Source: Kiloniellales bacterium
Lineage (GTDB): Bacteria > Pseudomonadota > Alphaproteobacteria > Kiloniellales > JAKSDN01
Direction: 5' to 3'
NCBI GenBank assembly: GCA_030064845.1
Contig: JASJEC010000021.1
Span: 1 to 44,890, forward strand
Length of the DNA: 44,890 bases
Made by a program: the position numbers and the translations under genes. Below the pieces are notes generated by a model. It was not told the origin of the DNA. It was given only the letters and a program-made list of their open reading frames with translations, and ran no database searches. Shown here in pieces: positions 17,098-24,586 of this stretch. Numbering within the stretch: the first letter of the stretch is position 1; each line of letters begins with the position of its first letter.

Positions 17098-18036
17098 ATG
17101 CTGAGCGAGCTGCAGAAGAAGACCGCCATGGCGGTCGTCAACATCTTCGAGACCGGGCAGGTCCTTGGCGACTACGGCAAGGTGACGCTCCTGCCGGGCG
17201 ATCCGGGGCACCTGACCTACGGGCGCTCGCAGACCACGCTGGCGAGCGGCAACCTCTACCTGCTGGTCAAGGCCTATAGCGAAGCGCCCGACGCCGCGCT
17301 CGCGACGGAGCTGTCACCCTATCTCGAGCGCCTGGCGGACGGCGACCTGACGCTGGATCACGATTCGGTCTTGCGCGACCTCCTGGAACGCGCCGGCGAC
17401 GATCCGGTCATGCGCACGGTCCAGGACGGCTTCTTCGACCGGGTCTATTGGGAACCGACGCTGAAATCAGCCGACTTTATCGGCGTCGAGTCTGCGCTGG
17501 GCACGTCCGTCGTCTACGACAGCCGGATTCACGGCTCGTGGCACAGTTTGCGCGATCGGACCAGCGAGCGGCACGGCCCGCTGCGGGAGATCGGCGAGCG
17601 GAACTGGATCGGGCACTACCTCGGCATCCGGCGTGACTGGCTCGCCAATCACTCGATCACGATCCTGAACCGGACGGTCTACCGGATGGACGCCCTGAAC
17701 GGACTGATCGCCGATGGGAACTGGGCACTCGAACTGCCGATCTCCGTGCGCGGTCACCGGCTGGACGAGTCGATCCTTTCCGTCGAACCGCCGATCCGCG
17801 TCTCGGCCGAGGTGGCCGAAATGCGCTTGCTGCGCTTGAGGCGGACCCACCTCCAGGGTGCCGACGTCGCGGCGCTTCAAGGCAAGCTGGCCGACGCGGA
17901 TCCCGGACTCGACATCGAGGTCGACGGTGAGTTCGGGCCCGGCACGGAGATGGCCGTGAAGACGTTCCAGGAGCGCCACGGCCTGACGGCGGACGGCATC
18001 GTCGGCCCGGCGACCCGAGCCGTCCTGGAGTTCTGA
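17098..18036 (+). CDS. GH46 chitosanase-like hydrolase with peptidoglycan-binding domain
   Basis: A 312-aa protein starting MLSELQKKTAMAVVNIFETG. Residues 1-230 resemble family GH46 (lysozyme-like fold): Glu18 in NIFETG and Asp35 in LLPGDPGHLTYGRSQTT are spaced like the catalytic Glu/Asp pair of chitosanases, and later DFIGVESALGTSVVYDSRIHG fits the family. Residues about 245-312 are a peptidoglycan-binding type 1 domain (DVAALQGKL..., VDGEFGPGTEMAVKTFQ, GLTADGIVGPATRAVL). No signal peptide is visible, so it must leave the cell another way or act inside. It probably pairs with the patatin-like gene upstream. The family call is from recalled motifs; a peptidoglycan hydrolase is the main alternative. 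Confidence 0.65.
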   Translation: MLSELQKKTAMAVVNIFETGQVLGDYGKVTLLPGDPGHLTYGRSQTTLASGNLYLLVKAYSEAPDAALATELSPYLERLADGDLTLDHDSVLRDLLERAGDDPVMRTVQDGFFDRVYWEPTLKSADFIGVESALGTSVVYDSRIHGSWHSLRDRTSERHGPLREIGERNWIGHYLGIRRDWLANHSITILNRTVYRMDALNGLIADGNWALELPISVRGHRLDESILSVEPPIRVSAEVAEMRLLRLRRTHLQGADVAALQGKLADADPGLDIEVDGEFGPGTEMAVKTFQERHGLTADGIVGPATRAVLEF

Positions 18037-18111
18037 AGCCGAGAGCGGCCTCTCCGGAACGCGGTTCACGACTCCCCTCTTGCCGGAACGGCATCCACAG
18101 AATATTCTAAT

Positions 18112-18126
18112 GTTCTGGTTTTGTTC
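18112..18126 (+). promoter_or_regulatory. LexA (SOS) box upstream of nrdA
   Basis: GTTCTGGTTTTGTTC matches the alphaproteobacterial LexA consensus GTTC-N7-GTTC exactly. It lies 115 bases before the nrdA start. A 10-bp palindrome AGAATATTCT (18099-18108) lies next to it. Confidence 0.55.
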
Positions 18127-18149
18127 ACGGTGACACCAAACAGTCATTC

Positions 18150-18196
18150 GATCTAGGTTTGGTGGTTACAGACCGAACATGCACTAGATATTGTGC
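18150..18196 (+). promoter_or_regulatory. Pair of NrdR boxes upstream of nrdA
   Basis: GCACTAGATATTGTGC (18181-18196) is a near-palindrome that fits the NrdR box (consensus like ACACTATATATAGTGT). A weaker copy at 18150-18165 (10 of 16 bases identical to it) starts exactly 31 bases upstream, the spacing typical of tandem NrdR boxes. NrdR is the repressor of ribonucleotide reductase genes. Confidence 0.65.
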
Positions 18197-18208
18197 ACAT
18201 ATGATCCA

Positions 18209-18224
18209 GTCCACAGCTGTGGAC
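18209..18224. promoter_or_regulatory. Perfect 16-bp palindrome in the nrdA leader
   Basis: GTCCACAGCTGTGGAC is its own reverse complement and ends 16 bases before the nrdA start. Each half contains TCCACA/TGTGGA, the core of a DnaA box, though neither half matches the full nonamer. It could be an operator or an RNA hairpin near the ribosome binding site. Confidence 0.4.
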
Positions 18225-18240
18225 CACAGGGGCGACATCT

Positions 18241-20289
18241 ATGGATGCTTTGGCGGTTTCCGGTACCAATGGCGAGCTGGCGAGAGACGATCGGCCTGTT
18301 GACAACTCGACCGACGGGCCGATGGGACCGTTTGCCGAACCGCTCGACGAGGCCCTGCGCGCGGCCGAAGCCCTGGCCGCCGGCGCCGATCTGCTGGACC
18401 GCGCGGACGCCCTGCATCGCGAGGAGATCCGCGACACCTTCCAGAACGAGCGCGGGGTGCGCGTCCGTCTCGACCGCAGCCGCGACGACAAGCTGACCGC
18501 CTTCGGCAAGGCGACCCTGGCCGACCGCTACCTGCTTCCCGGCGAGTCCTACCAGGACCTCTTCGCCAGGGTCGCGGCCCACTTCGCCGACGACACGGCC
18601 CATGCCCAGCGGCTCTACGACTACATTTCCAATCTCTGGTTTATGCCGGCGACGCCCGTGCTGTCGAACGGCGGCACTGCGCGCGGCCTGCCGATATCCT
18701 GCTTCCTCAACGAGGCGGGCGATTCCCTGGACGGGATCGTCGGTCTGTGGAACGAGAACGTCTGGCTGGCGGCCCGCGGTGGCGGAATCGGCAGCTATTG
18801 GGGCAACCTGCGCTCGATCGGCGAGAAGGTCGGCCTGAACGGCAAGACCTCCGGCGTGATCCCCTTCATCCGCGTGATGGATTCCCTCACCCTGGCGATC
18901 AGCCAGGGTTCCCTACGGCGTGGCTCGGCGGCCGTATACCTCCCTGTGTCCCATCCCGAAGTAGAAGAGTTCGTCGAGCTACGCCGCCCAACCGGCGGCG
19001 ACCCCAACCGCAAGGCGCTCAACCTGCACCATGGCGTGGTCATTCCCGACGACTTCATGCGCGCGGTCGAGAGCGACGGCGATTGGAAACTGACCAGCCC
19101 GAAGGACGGCAGCATCGTCAAGACGATCAAGGCCCGGGCGCTGTGGATCCGCATCCTCACGTCGCGGATCGAGACCGGCGAGCCCTACCTGATCTACGGC
19201 GATCACGTGAACCGGGCGATCCCGGAGCACCAGAAGCTGGCCGGCCTCAGCGTCAAGATGTCGAATCTCTGCAGCGAGATCACGCTGCCGACCGGGCCGG
19301 ACCAGCACGGCGAGGAGCGCACCGCCGTGTGCTGCCTCTCCTCCCTCAACCTCGAGACCTTTTTCGAGTGGCGCGACGAGCCGCATTTCATCGAGGACGT
19401 GATGCGCTTTCTCGACAACGTGCTCGAGGACTTCATCGGCAAGGCGCCAGACTCCATGGCGCGGGCACGTTATTCGGCCGCGCGCGAACGCTCGGTCGGC
19501 CTCGGCGTCATGGGGTTCCATTCCTTCCTGCAGGCGGGCGGCCTGCCGCTCGAAAGCGCCATGGCCAAGGCCTGGAACCGCAACATCTTCAAGCACGTTC
19601 GCGAAGCCGCCGACGCCGCCTCGCGCAAGCTGGCAGCCGAGCGCGGCGCCTGCCCCGACGCGGCCGACTTCGGCATCGCCGAGCGCTTCTCGAACAAGAT
19701 GGCCGTGGCGCCGACGGCCTCGATCTCGATCATCTGCGGCGGCGCCTCGCCGGGGATCGAGCCGGTGGCGGCGAACTCCTTCACCCACAAGACCCTGTCC
19801 GGCTCGTTCAACGTGCGGAACAAGTACCTGAAGCGGCTGCTGGCGGAGAAGGGCCGCGACGACGAGGAGACCTGGTCCTCGATCACGGTCAACGAGGGCT
19901 CGGTCCAGCACCTCGACTTTCTGAGCGACGAGGAGAAGGCCGTCTTCAAGACCGCCTTCGAGATCGACCAGCGCTGGATCATCGAACTGGCCGGCGACCG
20001 CTCCCCGATGATCTGCCAATCCCAGTCCCTCAACCTCTTCCTGCCGGCCGACGTGCACAAGCGCGACCTGCATCAGCTCCACTTCCAGGCCTGGAAGAAG
20101 GGGGTCAAGAGCCTCTACTACTGCCGGTCCAAGTCGATCCAGCGCGCCGAATCGGGCGCCGCGGCGGCCGCCGGACCGGGCGTGCGGGCCGTGCCCCTGG
20201 TCGGCCGGGTCAACGGCGCTGACCGGCCTTCGGAGACCGAGCCGGAAGACGGAAAAATCGACTACGAGGAATGCCTCGCCTGTCAGTAG
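18241..20289 (+). CDS. nrdA: Class I ribonucleotide reductase, large subunit
   Basis: A 682-aa catalytic subunit that reduces ribonucleotides to deoxyribonucleotides together with NrdB. Key residues are visible: Cys in LPISCFLNE and Cys in TAVCCLSSLNL (the redox pair), the thiyl-radical Cys with its Asn and Glu in SNLCSEI, the radical-path tyrosines in KSLYYCRS, and the C-terminal redox pair CLACQ. The protein lacks the N-terminal ATP-cone domain found in E. coli NrdA (761 aa), so activity-site dATP inhibition is not expected. nrdB follows 107 bases downstream. The promoter region carries LexA-like and NrdR-like sites. Confidence 0.95.
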   Translation: MDALAVSGTNGELARDDRPVDNSTDGPMGPFAEPLDEALRAAEALAAGADLLDRADALHREEIRDTFQNERGVRVRLDRSRDDKLTAFGKATLADRYLLPGESYQDLFARVAAHFADDTAHAQRLYDYISNLWFMPATPVLSNGGTARGLPISCFLNEAGDSLDGIVGLWNENVWLAARGGGIGSYWGNLRSIGEKVGLNGKTSGVIPFIRVMDSLTLAISQGSLRRGSAAVYLPVSHPEVEEFVELRRPTGGDPNRKALNLHHGVVIPDDFMRAVESDGDWKLTSPKDGSIVKTIKARALWIRILTSRIETGEPYLIYGDHVNRAIPEHQKLAGLSVKMSNLCSEITLPTGPDQHGEERTAVCCLSSLNLETFFEWRDEPHFIEDVMRFLDNVLEDFIGKAPDSMARARYSAARERSVGLGVMGFHSFLQAGGLPLESAMAKAWNRNIFKHVREAADAASRKLAAERGACPDAADFGIAERFSNKMAVAPTASISIICGGASPGIEPVAANSFTHKTLSGSFNVRNKYLKRLLAEKGRDDEETWSSITVNEGSVQHLDFLSDEEKAVFKTAFEIDQRWIIELAGDRSPMICQSQSLNLFLPADVHKRDLHQLHFQAWKKGVKSLYYCRSKSIQRAESGAAAAAGPGVRAVPLVGRVNGADRPSETEPEDGKIDYEECLACQ

Positions 20290-20396
20290 GCGGGCTTGCC
20301 GAGGGGCCGGGCTTCAGGAGGAAGCCCGCCCCGCCCGAAGGGAAACACCGACGCCGCGGCAACGCGCGGCCGGAAGATTGAGAGGGCTGTCAGCGC

Positions 20397-21356
20397 ATGT
20401 CCCTGTTGGACGCCAACCCGGTCTACAAGCCGTTCCGCTATCCCTGGGCCTACGACGCCTGGCTGACCCAGCAGCGGCTCCACTGGCTGCCCGAGGAGGT
20501 GCCGCTCGCCGACGACGTGAAGGACTGGAGCCGCAAGCTCACCGACGGTGAACGCAACCTCCTGACCCAGATCTTCCGCTTCTTCACCCAGTCGGACGTG
20601 GAAGTGAACAACTGCTACATGAAGCACTACGCGCAGGTGTTCCAGCCTACCGAGGTGCAGATGATGCTGGCGGCCTTCTCCAACATGGAGACGGTGCATA
20701 TTGCCGCCTATTCGCACCTGCTCGACACGATCGGCATGCCCGAGGCCGAGTATTCCGCCTTCCTGCGCTACAAGGCGATGAAGGACAAGTACGATTATCT
20801 GCAGACCTTCGGCACCGAGACCAAGGCCGACATCGCCAGGACGCTGGCCGTCTTCGGCGCCTTCACCGAGGGCCTGCAACTCTTCGCCAGCTTCGCGATC
20901 CTGCTCAACTTCCCGCGCTTCAACAAGATGAAGGGCATGGGGCAGATCGTCTCCTGGTCGGTGCGCGACGAGACCCTGCACACCCAGTCGATCATTCGCC
21001 TGTTCCGCACCTTCATCGGCGAGCACCCGGAGATCTGGACCCCCGAGCTGGAGCACGAGCTCTACAAGGCCTGCGAGATCATCGTCACCCACGAGGACGC
21101 CTTCGTCGACCTCGCCTTCGAACTGGGCGCTGTCGAGGGGCTCTCGGCGGCCGACGTCAAGGCCTACCTGCGCTACATCGCCGACCGCCGGCTCGGTCAG
21201 ATCGGCCTGCAACCGATCTACCGGGTCGAGCGCAACCCCCTGCCCTGGCTCGACGCGATCCTCAACGGCGTCGAGCACACCAATTTCTTCGAGAACCGGG
21301 CCACCGAGTACTCGAAGGCGGCGACCCGGGGAAGCTGGGACGAGGCCTTCGACTGA
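20397..21356 (+). CDS. nrdB: Class I ribonucleotide reductase, small (radical) subunit
   Basis: A 319-aa ferritin-like di-iron protein. The metal ligands are visible in order: Asp in QSDVEVNN, Glu and His in SNMETVHIAAY, Glu in FTEGLQLF, Glu in the next helix RDETLH with its His. The tyrosine at the end of METVHIAAY is at the spacing of E. coli Tyr122, so a tyrosyl radical is expected (class Ia/Ib type rather than a Tyr-less type). The start ATG follows GAGAGGG. It forms an operon with nrdA. No ATP-cone is fused to it either. Confidence 0.96.
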   Translation: MSLLDANPVYKPFRYPWAYDAWLTQQRLHWLPEEVPLADDVKDWSRKLTDGERNLLTQIFRFFTQSDVEVNNCYMKHYAQVFQPTEVQMMLAAFSNMETVHIAAYSHLLDTIGMPEAEYSAFLRYKAMKDKYDYLQTFGTETKADIARTLAVFGAFTEGLQLFASFAILLNFPRFNKMKGMGQIVSWSVRDETLHTQSIIRLFRTFIGEHPEIWTPELEHELYKACEIIVTHEDAFVDLAFELGAVEGLSAADVKAYLRYIADRRLGQIGLQPIYRVERNPLPWLDAILNGVEHTNFFENRATEYSKAATRGSWDEAFD

Positions 21357-21386
21357 GCGGATAATCCTCCCTGTTGGTGCCACCTC

Positions 21387-21420
21387 GGCGGCTGTCATGA
21401 AGACGGCCGCCGCTTTGTCC
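21387..21420 (+). terminator. Possible terminator of nrdAB
   Basis: GGCGGCTGTC (21387-21396) pairs with GACGGCCGCC (21402-21411) around the loop ATGAA, 10 bp with one G-U pair. The following GCTTTGTCC is only a weak T-tract. Confidence 0.4.
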
Positions 21421-21428
21421 GAGCGCCC

Positions 21429-21460
21429 CTAGAGCAGAGCTGATCCGGGTTCAATCGGAT
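21429..21460 (+). repeat. Diverged copy of the CTAGAGCAGA-type intergenic repeat
   Basis: Begins CTAGAGCAGAGCTGATCCGG and resembles the segments at 5054 and 23372 in its first 10 bases and the TCCGG that follows, after an insertion. The rest of the nrdB to 21602 gap (245 bp) shows nothing further. Confidence 0.25.
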
Positions 21461-21601
21461 TCAGGTGCCGGGCGAGGGCGAAACGCGGTCAACAGAGGGT
21501 TAAGGAACTCACGGCTAGACTGGCGCGTCTCCGGTCCCGCGGCCGGCCCCGGCGCGGGCCCGCCGCCGAGGGCCGCCGTTCCTCCACCAAGCGGCCCGGT
21601 C

Positions 21602-22366
21602 ATGTCCCAAGCACCCTCGCCCGCCGGCAAGACCGTGCGCCGAACCTTCGGCGGGGAAGACCTCCAGCTCTATCTCGGGCCGAACGGCCAGCCCTACGTT
21701 ACCTACTGGGAACGCCTGAGGAGCAGCGGCTACCCCTACGTCTGGTCCTGGACCTGGTGGGGTGCGCTCTTTCCGGTTCCCTGGCTGTTCTACCGCAAGC
21801 TCTGGGCGGTCGGCGCGGCGCTCATCCTGCTGTCGGTCCTGATCGACTCGATGATCGACTTCGGGTTCAACATCACCCTCGTGCTCGGCCTGGTGATCGG
21901 TCTGACCGGCAAGGCCCTGGTGGTCGAGCGGGCCGAAACCAAGACCCGCGACATCAACGACCTGGGGCTGGTTTCTCAGGACTCGATCGACCGCCTGCGC
22001 CGCGCCGGCGGCGTCTCCAAGCCCGGCGCCATAATTGGCGCGGCCATGATGCTCGCCACCCTGGGCCTGATCGCCTACGAGAACTTCCCGAACCGCCTGC
22101 CCCAGTGCCAGGCCGCGACGATCCGCGAGGTCGTGATCGGCATCAGCTTGGAGAACGCGGAGGCCATCGGCCTTCCGGCGGGCGCCCTGATCCTCGATCA
22201 GCCGCGCCAGGTCCGCTCATCCGGCAACGGCGCCAGCCGCTTCTGCCAGGCGCACCTGCGGCGCGGCGGCGCGAGCGTCGCGATCGAATACGACATCCTG
22301 TGGTACGACCGGAGCGCCGGGCGCTACGTCGTCGACGTTCGCCTGCGGGCGGATCCGGCGGAATGA
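21602..22366 (+). CDS. DUF2628-like inner-membrane protein
   Basis: A 254-aa protein. The segment YWERLRSSGYPYVWSWTWWGALFPVPWLFYRKLW is a tryptophan-rich membrane-entry motif of the DUF2628 kind, seen here as shorter pieces around residues 45-75, followed by two helices (about 76-105) and another at about 145-165 (IGAAMMLATLGLIAYENF). The C-terminal 85 residues look periplasmic with paired cysteines (LPQCQA and SRFCQAH). It precedes a PrsW-like protease gene by 13 bases, so the two are probably co-expressed. Function unknown. Confidence 0.7.
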   Translation: MSQAPSPAGKTVRRTFGGEDLQLYLGPNGQPYVTYWERLRSSGYPYVWSWTWWGALFPVPWLFYRKLWAVGAALILLSVLIDSMIDFGFNITLVLGLVIGLTGKALVVERAETKTRDINDLGLVSQDSIDRLRRAGGVSKPGAIIGAAMMLATLGLIAYENFPNRLPQCQAATIREVVIGISLENAEAIGLPAGALILDQPRQVRSSGNGASRFCQAHLRRGGASVAIEYDILWYDRSAGRYVVDVRLRADPAE

Positions 22367-22379
22367 CGGGGAATCGGAC

Positions 22380-23375
22380 GTGAACCTCGCCATACCCTTC
22401 GCCGCCGTGATCCCGGGCCTGCTCCTTCTGCTCTATTTCAATGCCCGGCAGGACTATCACCTGAGCACCGAGATCGTCTGGAGTTCGGTGCTTCTCGGCG
22501 CCGCGGTCTCGATCCTGGCGATCATGCTGGAGTTGCCGCTCGACGCCCTGATCAGGAGCATAGCCCCGGCCATCGAGCAGGCGGTCACGCGCGCCTTTCT
22601 GGGCACCGCCCTGCCCGAGGAAGCCTGCAAGTTCCTGATCGTCTACTGGATCGCGATCAGGCACGAAGACTACGAACGGCCGGCCGACGCGCTGGTGCTG
22701 GCGGTCGCCGTGGCGCTCGGCTTCGCCACCTTCGAGAACCTGCTCTACCTCCTGAAGTCGGACGACTGGACCCGAACGGCCGTGGCCAGGGCCATGACCG
22801 CCGTGCCGTCCCACGTGACCAACGCCATGTTGATGGGCTACTTCCTGGGCCTGGCCCACCTGGCGCCGGCGCGCGCCAGCCTCTATCGGGCTCTGGCGCT
22901 CCTGGTGCCGACCGTGAACCACGGCTTCTATGACCTGCCGCTGTTCCTGATCGACGCCATGAAGCAGGCCGGGACCGACGTCAACAGCCCGGAAATGACG
23001 CCCTTCGTCCTGGCCTTCGCCGCGATTATCGGGATCGGCAGCATCTTGGCTCTGTTCTGCTGGTTCGATCTGCTCCGGCGCGACGCCCGGGACCAGGCGA
23101 CCAGCCCCCATGCCTACCTGATCCGGCAACCCCCCGAAGCGATTCGCCGGATCGAGGCGGGGCTTTGGATTCTCGTCGGCAGTGGACTCGCCCTGGCCAG
23201 CCTGACCTTCGCGATCCTCGGCTTCTACGCGCCGGCCGCGACCGCCCCCAACTGGTCGCAGTTCTACCCTCAGTACTTCATCCTGGCCTCCGCGGTCCTG
23301 CCCACCGTGTTCGGGATCGCCATGACGGCCCACGGCGTGCAGCGTGCCCGCCACATGCGGACCGCGAATCCCTAG
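22380..23375 (+). CDS. PrsW-like intramembrane metalloprotease
   Basis: A 331-aa membrane protein starting at GTG (22380). It carries the motifs of the PrsW (CPBP-related) glutamic/metalloprotease family in order: LPEEACKFLIVYW (EE-x-x-K), ALGFATFENLLYLL (F-x-x-x-E-N), SHVTNAMLMGYFLG (H in helix) and VNHGFYDLP (H-x-x-x-D). These residues form the intramembrane active site. Such proteases cut membrane-bound regulators such as anti-sigma factors. No sigma/anti-sigma pair is nearby; the upstream membrane protein could be a partner or substrate. The stop TAG lies in the CTAG that opens an intergenic repeat copy. Confidence 0.85.
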   Translation: MNLAIPFAAVIPGLLLLLYFNARQDYHLSTEIVWSSVLLGAAVSILAIMLELPLDALIRSIAPAIEQAVTRAFLGTALPEEACKFLIVYWIAIRHEDYERPADALVLAVAVALGFATFENLLYLLKSDDWTRTAVARAMTAVPSHVTNAMLMGYFLGLAHLAPARASLYRALALLVPTVNHGFYDLPLFLIDAMKQAGTDVNSPEMTPFVLAFAAIIGIGSILALFCWFDLLRRDARDQATSPHAYLIRQPPEAIRRIEAGLWILVGSGLALASLTFAILGFYAPAATAPNWSQFYPQYFILASAVLPTVFGIAMTAHGVQRARHMRTANP

Positions 23376-23408
23376 AACAGATCCGGCTGTGACCGATCGC
23401 CACAGGCG
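23372..23408 (+). repeat. Copy of the CTAGAACAGA-type intergenic repeat
   Basis: Begins CTAGAACAGATCCGGC at the stop codon of the PrsW-like gene and aligns with 5054-5091 at about 30 of 38 bases, allowing one gap. See that entry. Confidence 0.4.
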
Positions 23409-23487
23409 TCACTTCGGCCTTGGCCCGGTCAAGGGCGGCCCCTAAGGTGGCCGGCCCGACGATCGACTGCCGAAGAAAGCCCAACCC

Positions 23488-24288
23488 GTGACCCAACGAG
23501 ACTCCGACGACCTGCTCGCCGCCCTGCGCCTGATTGCCGAAAGGGCCGGGAAGGAAATCCTCGCCTACTACATCGGTGGCGAGAAGCAAGCGGCGGTCCG
23601 CGAGAAGGCCGACAGCTCTCCGGTGACCGACGCCGACGAGGCGGCCGAGGCCTTGATCCTCGCCGCGCTTGAGAAGCTCACCCCCGATATCCCCGTGGTC
23701 TCCGAGGAGGCCGTCTCCGCCGGCCATATCCCCGACGTCTCCGGCGGGCGCTTCTGGCTGGTCGACCCGCTGGACGGCACCCGGGAGTTTCTCTCGCGCA
23801 ACGGCGAGTTCACCGTCAACATCGCGCTGGTCGAGGACGGCCGGCCGACCGCCGGCGTCGTCCACGCGCCCGCCATGGCCATGACCTGGTCCGGCGCTTG
23901 GGAGGCGGACGGGCCGCGAGCCACCTTCTCCGAGACCGACCATCCCCCGATGGACATCACCGCCCGACCACAGCCCGGCGACGGGGTGCACGTGGTCGCC
24001 AGCCGCCGCCACGGCGACAACGCCGAGCTCGACGACTTCCTTTCGGGCTATACGGTCAAGAAGCACCTCTCCGCCGGCAGTTCGCTCAAGTTCTGCCTGG
24101 TCGCCAGCGGCAAGGCCGACCTCTATCCGCGATTCGGGCGCACCATGGAATGGGACACCGCGGCCGGCCACGCGGTCCTGGCCGCCGCGGGCGGCAAGGT
24201 CCTGACCAAGGAGGGCGAGCCACTGACCTACGGCAAGCCGGAGTTCGAGAACCCTTACTTCATCGCCTACGGCAAGCCCGGCGCGTGA
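23488..24288 (+). CDS. cysQ: 3'(2'),5'-bisphosphate nucleotidase
   Basis: A 266-aa inositol-monophosphatase-fold enzyme that removes a phosphate from 3'-phosphoadenosine 5'-phosphate, a by-product of sulfate assimilation. Metal-binding motifs are visible: SSPVTDADEAAE, VVSEE, and the signature WLVDPLDGTREFLSRNGEFTVN shown here in its first part (WLVDPLDGTREF), plus EWDTAAGHAVLAAAGG near the C-terminus. The start is GTG at 23488. It stands between the PrsW-like gene and an AT-rich intergenic stretch, with no sulfate-assimilation genes beside it. Confidence 0.92.
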   Translation: MTQRDSDDLLAALRLIAERAGKEILAYYIGGEKQAAVREKADSSPVTDADEAAEALILAALEKLTPDIPVVSEEAVSAGHIPDVSGGRFWLVDPLDGTREFLSRNGEFTVNIALVEDGRPTAGVVHAPAMAMTWSGAWEADGPRATFSETDHPPMDITARPQPGDGVHVVASRRHGDNAELDDFLSGYTVKKHLSAGSSLKFCLVASGKADLYPRFGRTMEWDTAAGHAVLAAAGGKVLTKEGEPLTYGKPEFENPYFIAYGKPGA

Positions 24289-24346
24289 CCGCTGCGGCCC
24301 TTCGCAGCGAAGGGCGGCCGTCATCCGCGCCTTCGACGCCCTCGAG

Positions 24347-24418
24347 ATGCTCTTCCCGATCTCGCTCGCCCTGCTCGCCGGCTGTCTGTTTGCGGGAATA
24401 GCGGACCTGTTCTTCTAG
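24347..24418 (+). CDS. Possible 23-aa hydrophobic micro-protein
   Basis: ATG at 24347 opens MLFPISLALLAGCLFAGIAD followed by LFF and a TAG stop. Nearly all residues are hydrophobic, enough for one membrane span, with a LAGC segment that resembles a lipobox but lacks a charged N-terminus. It lies 58 bases after cysQ without a clear ribosome binding site. It may be chance; kept as a low-confidence candidate. Confidence 0.18.
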   Translation: MLFPISLALLAGCLFAGIADLFF

Positions 24419-24586
24419 CGGGCTCGCCGTCTAACTCTCTGTTTAAAAACGCCTTCTTTTTTAACTCACAGTTGATTATCAAAATACTTAATCTACTTGG
24501 ATTTGTAAGTCCAAACCGCTCCCGGGTTATAGAATGTTAATGCTAGTGCAATAATTCAGAGCCTTCCTTTGACCAGAGGAAGGTCG

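Noticed and set aside
14662-17211. 849-codon minus-strand frame opposite the patatin gene
   Set aside because: Overlaps the complete catalytic frame on the other strand and shows no domain; typical antisense shadow in GC-rich DNA.
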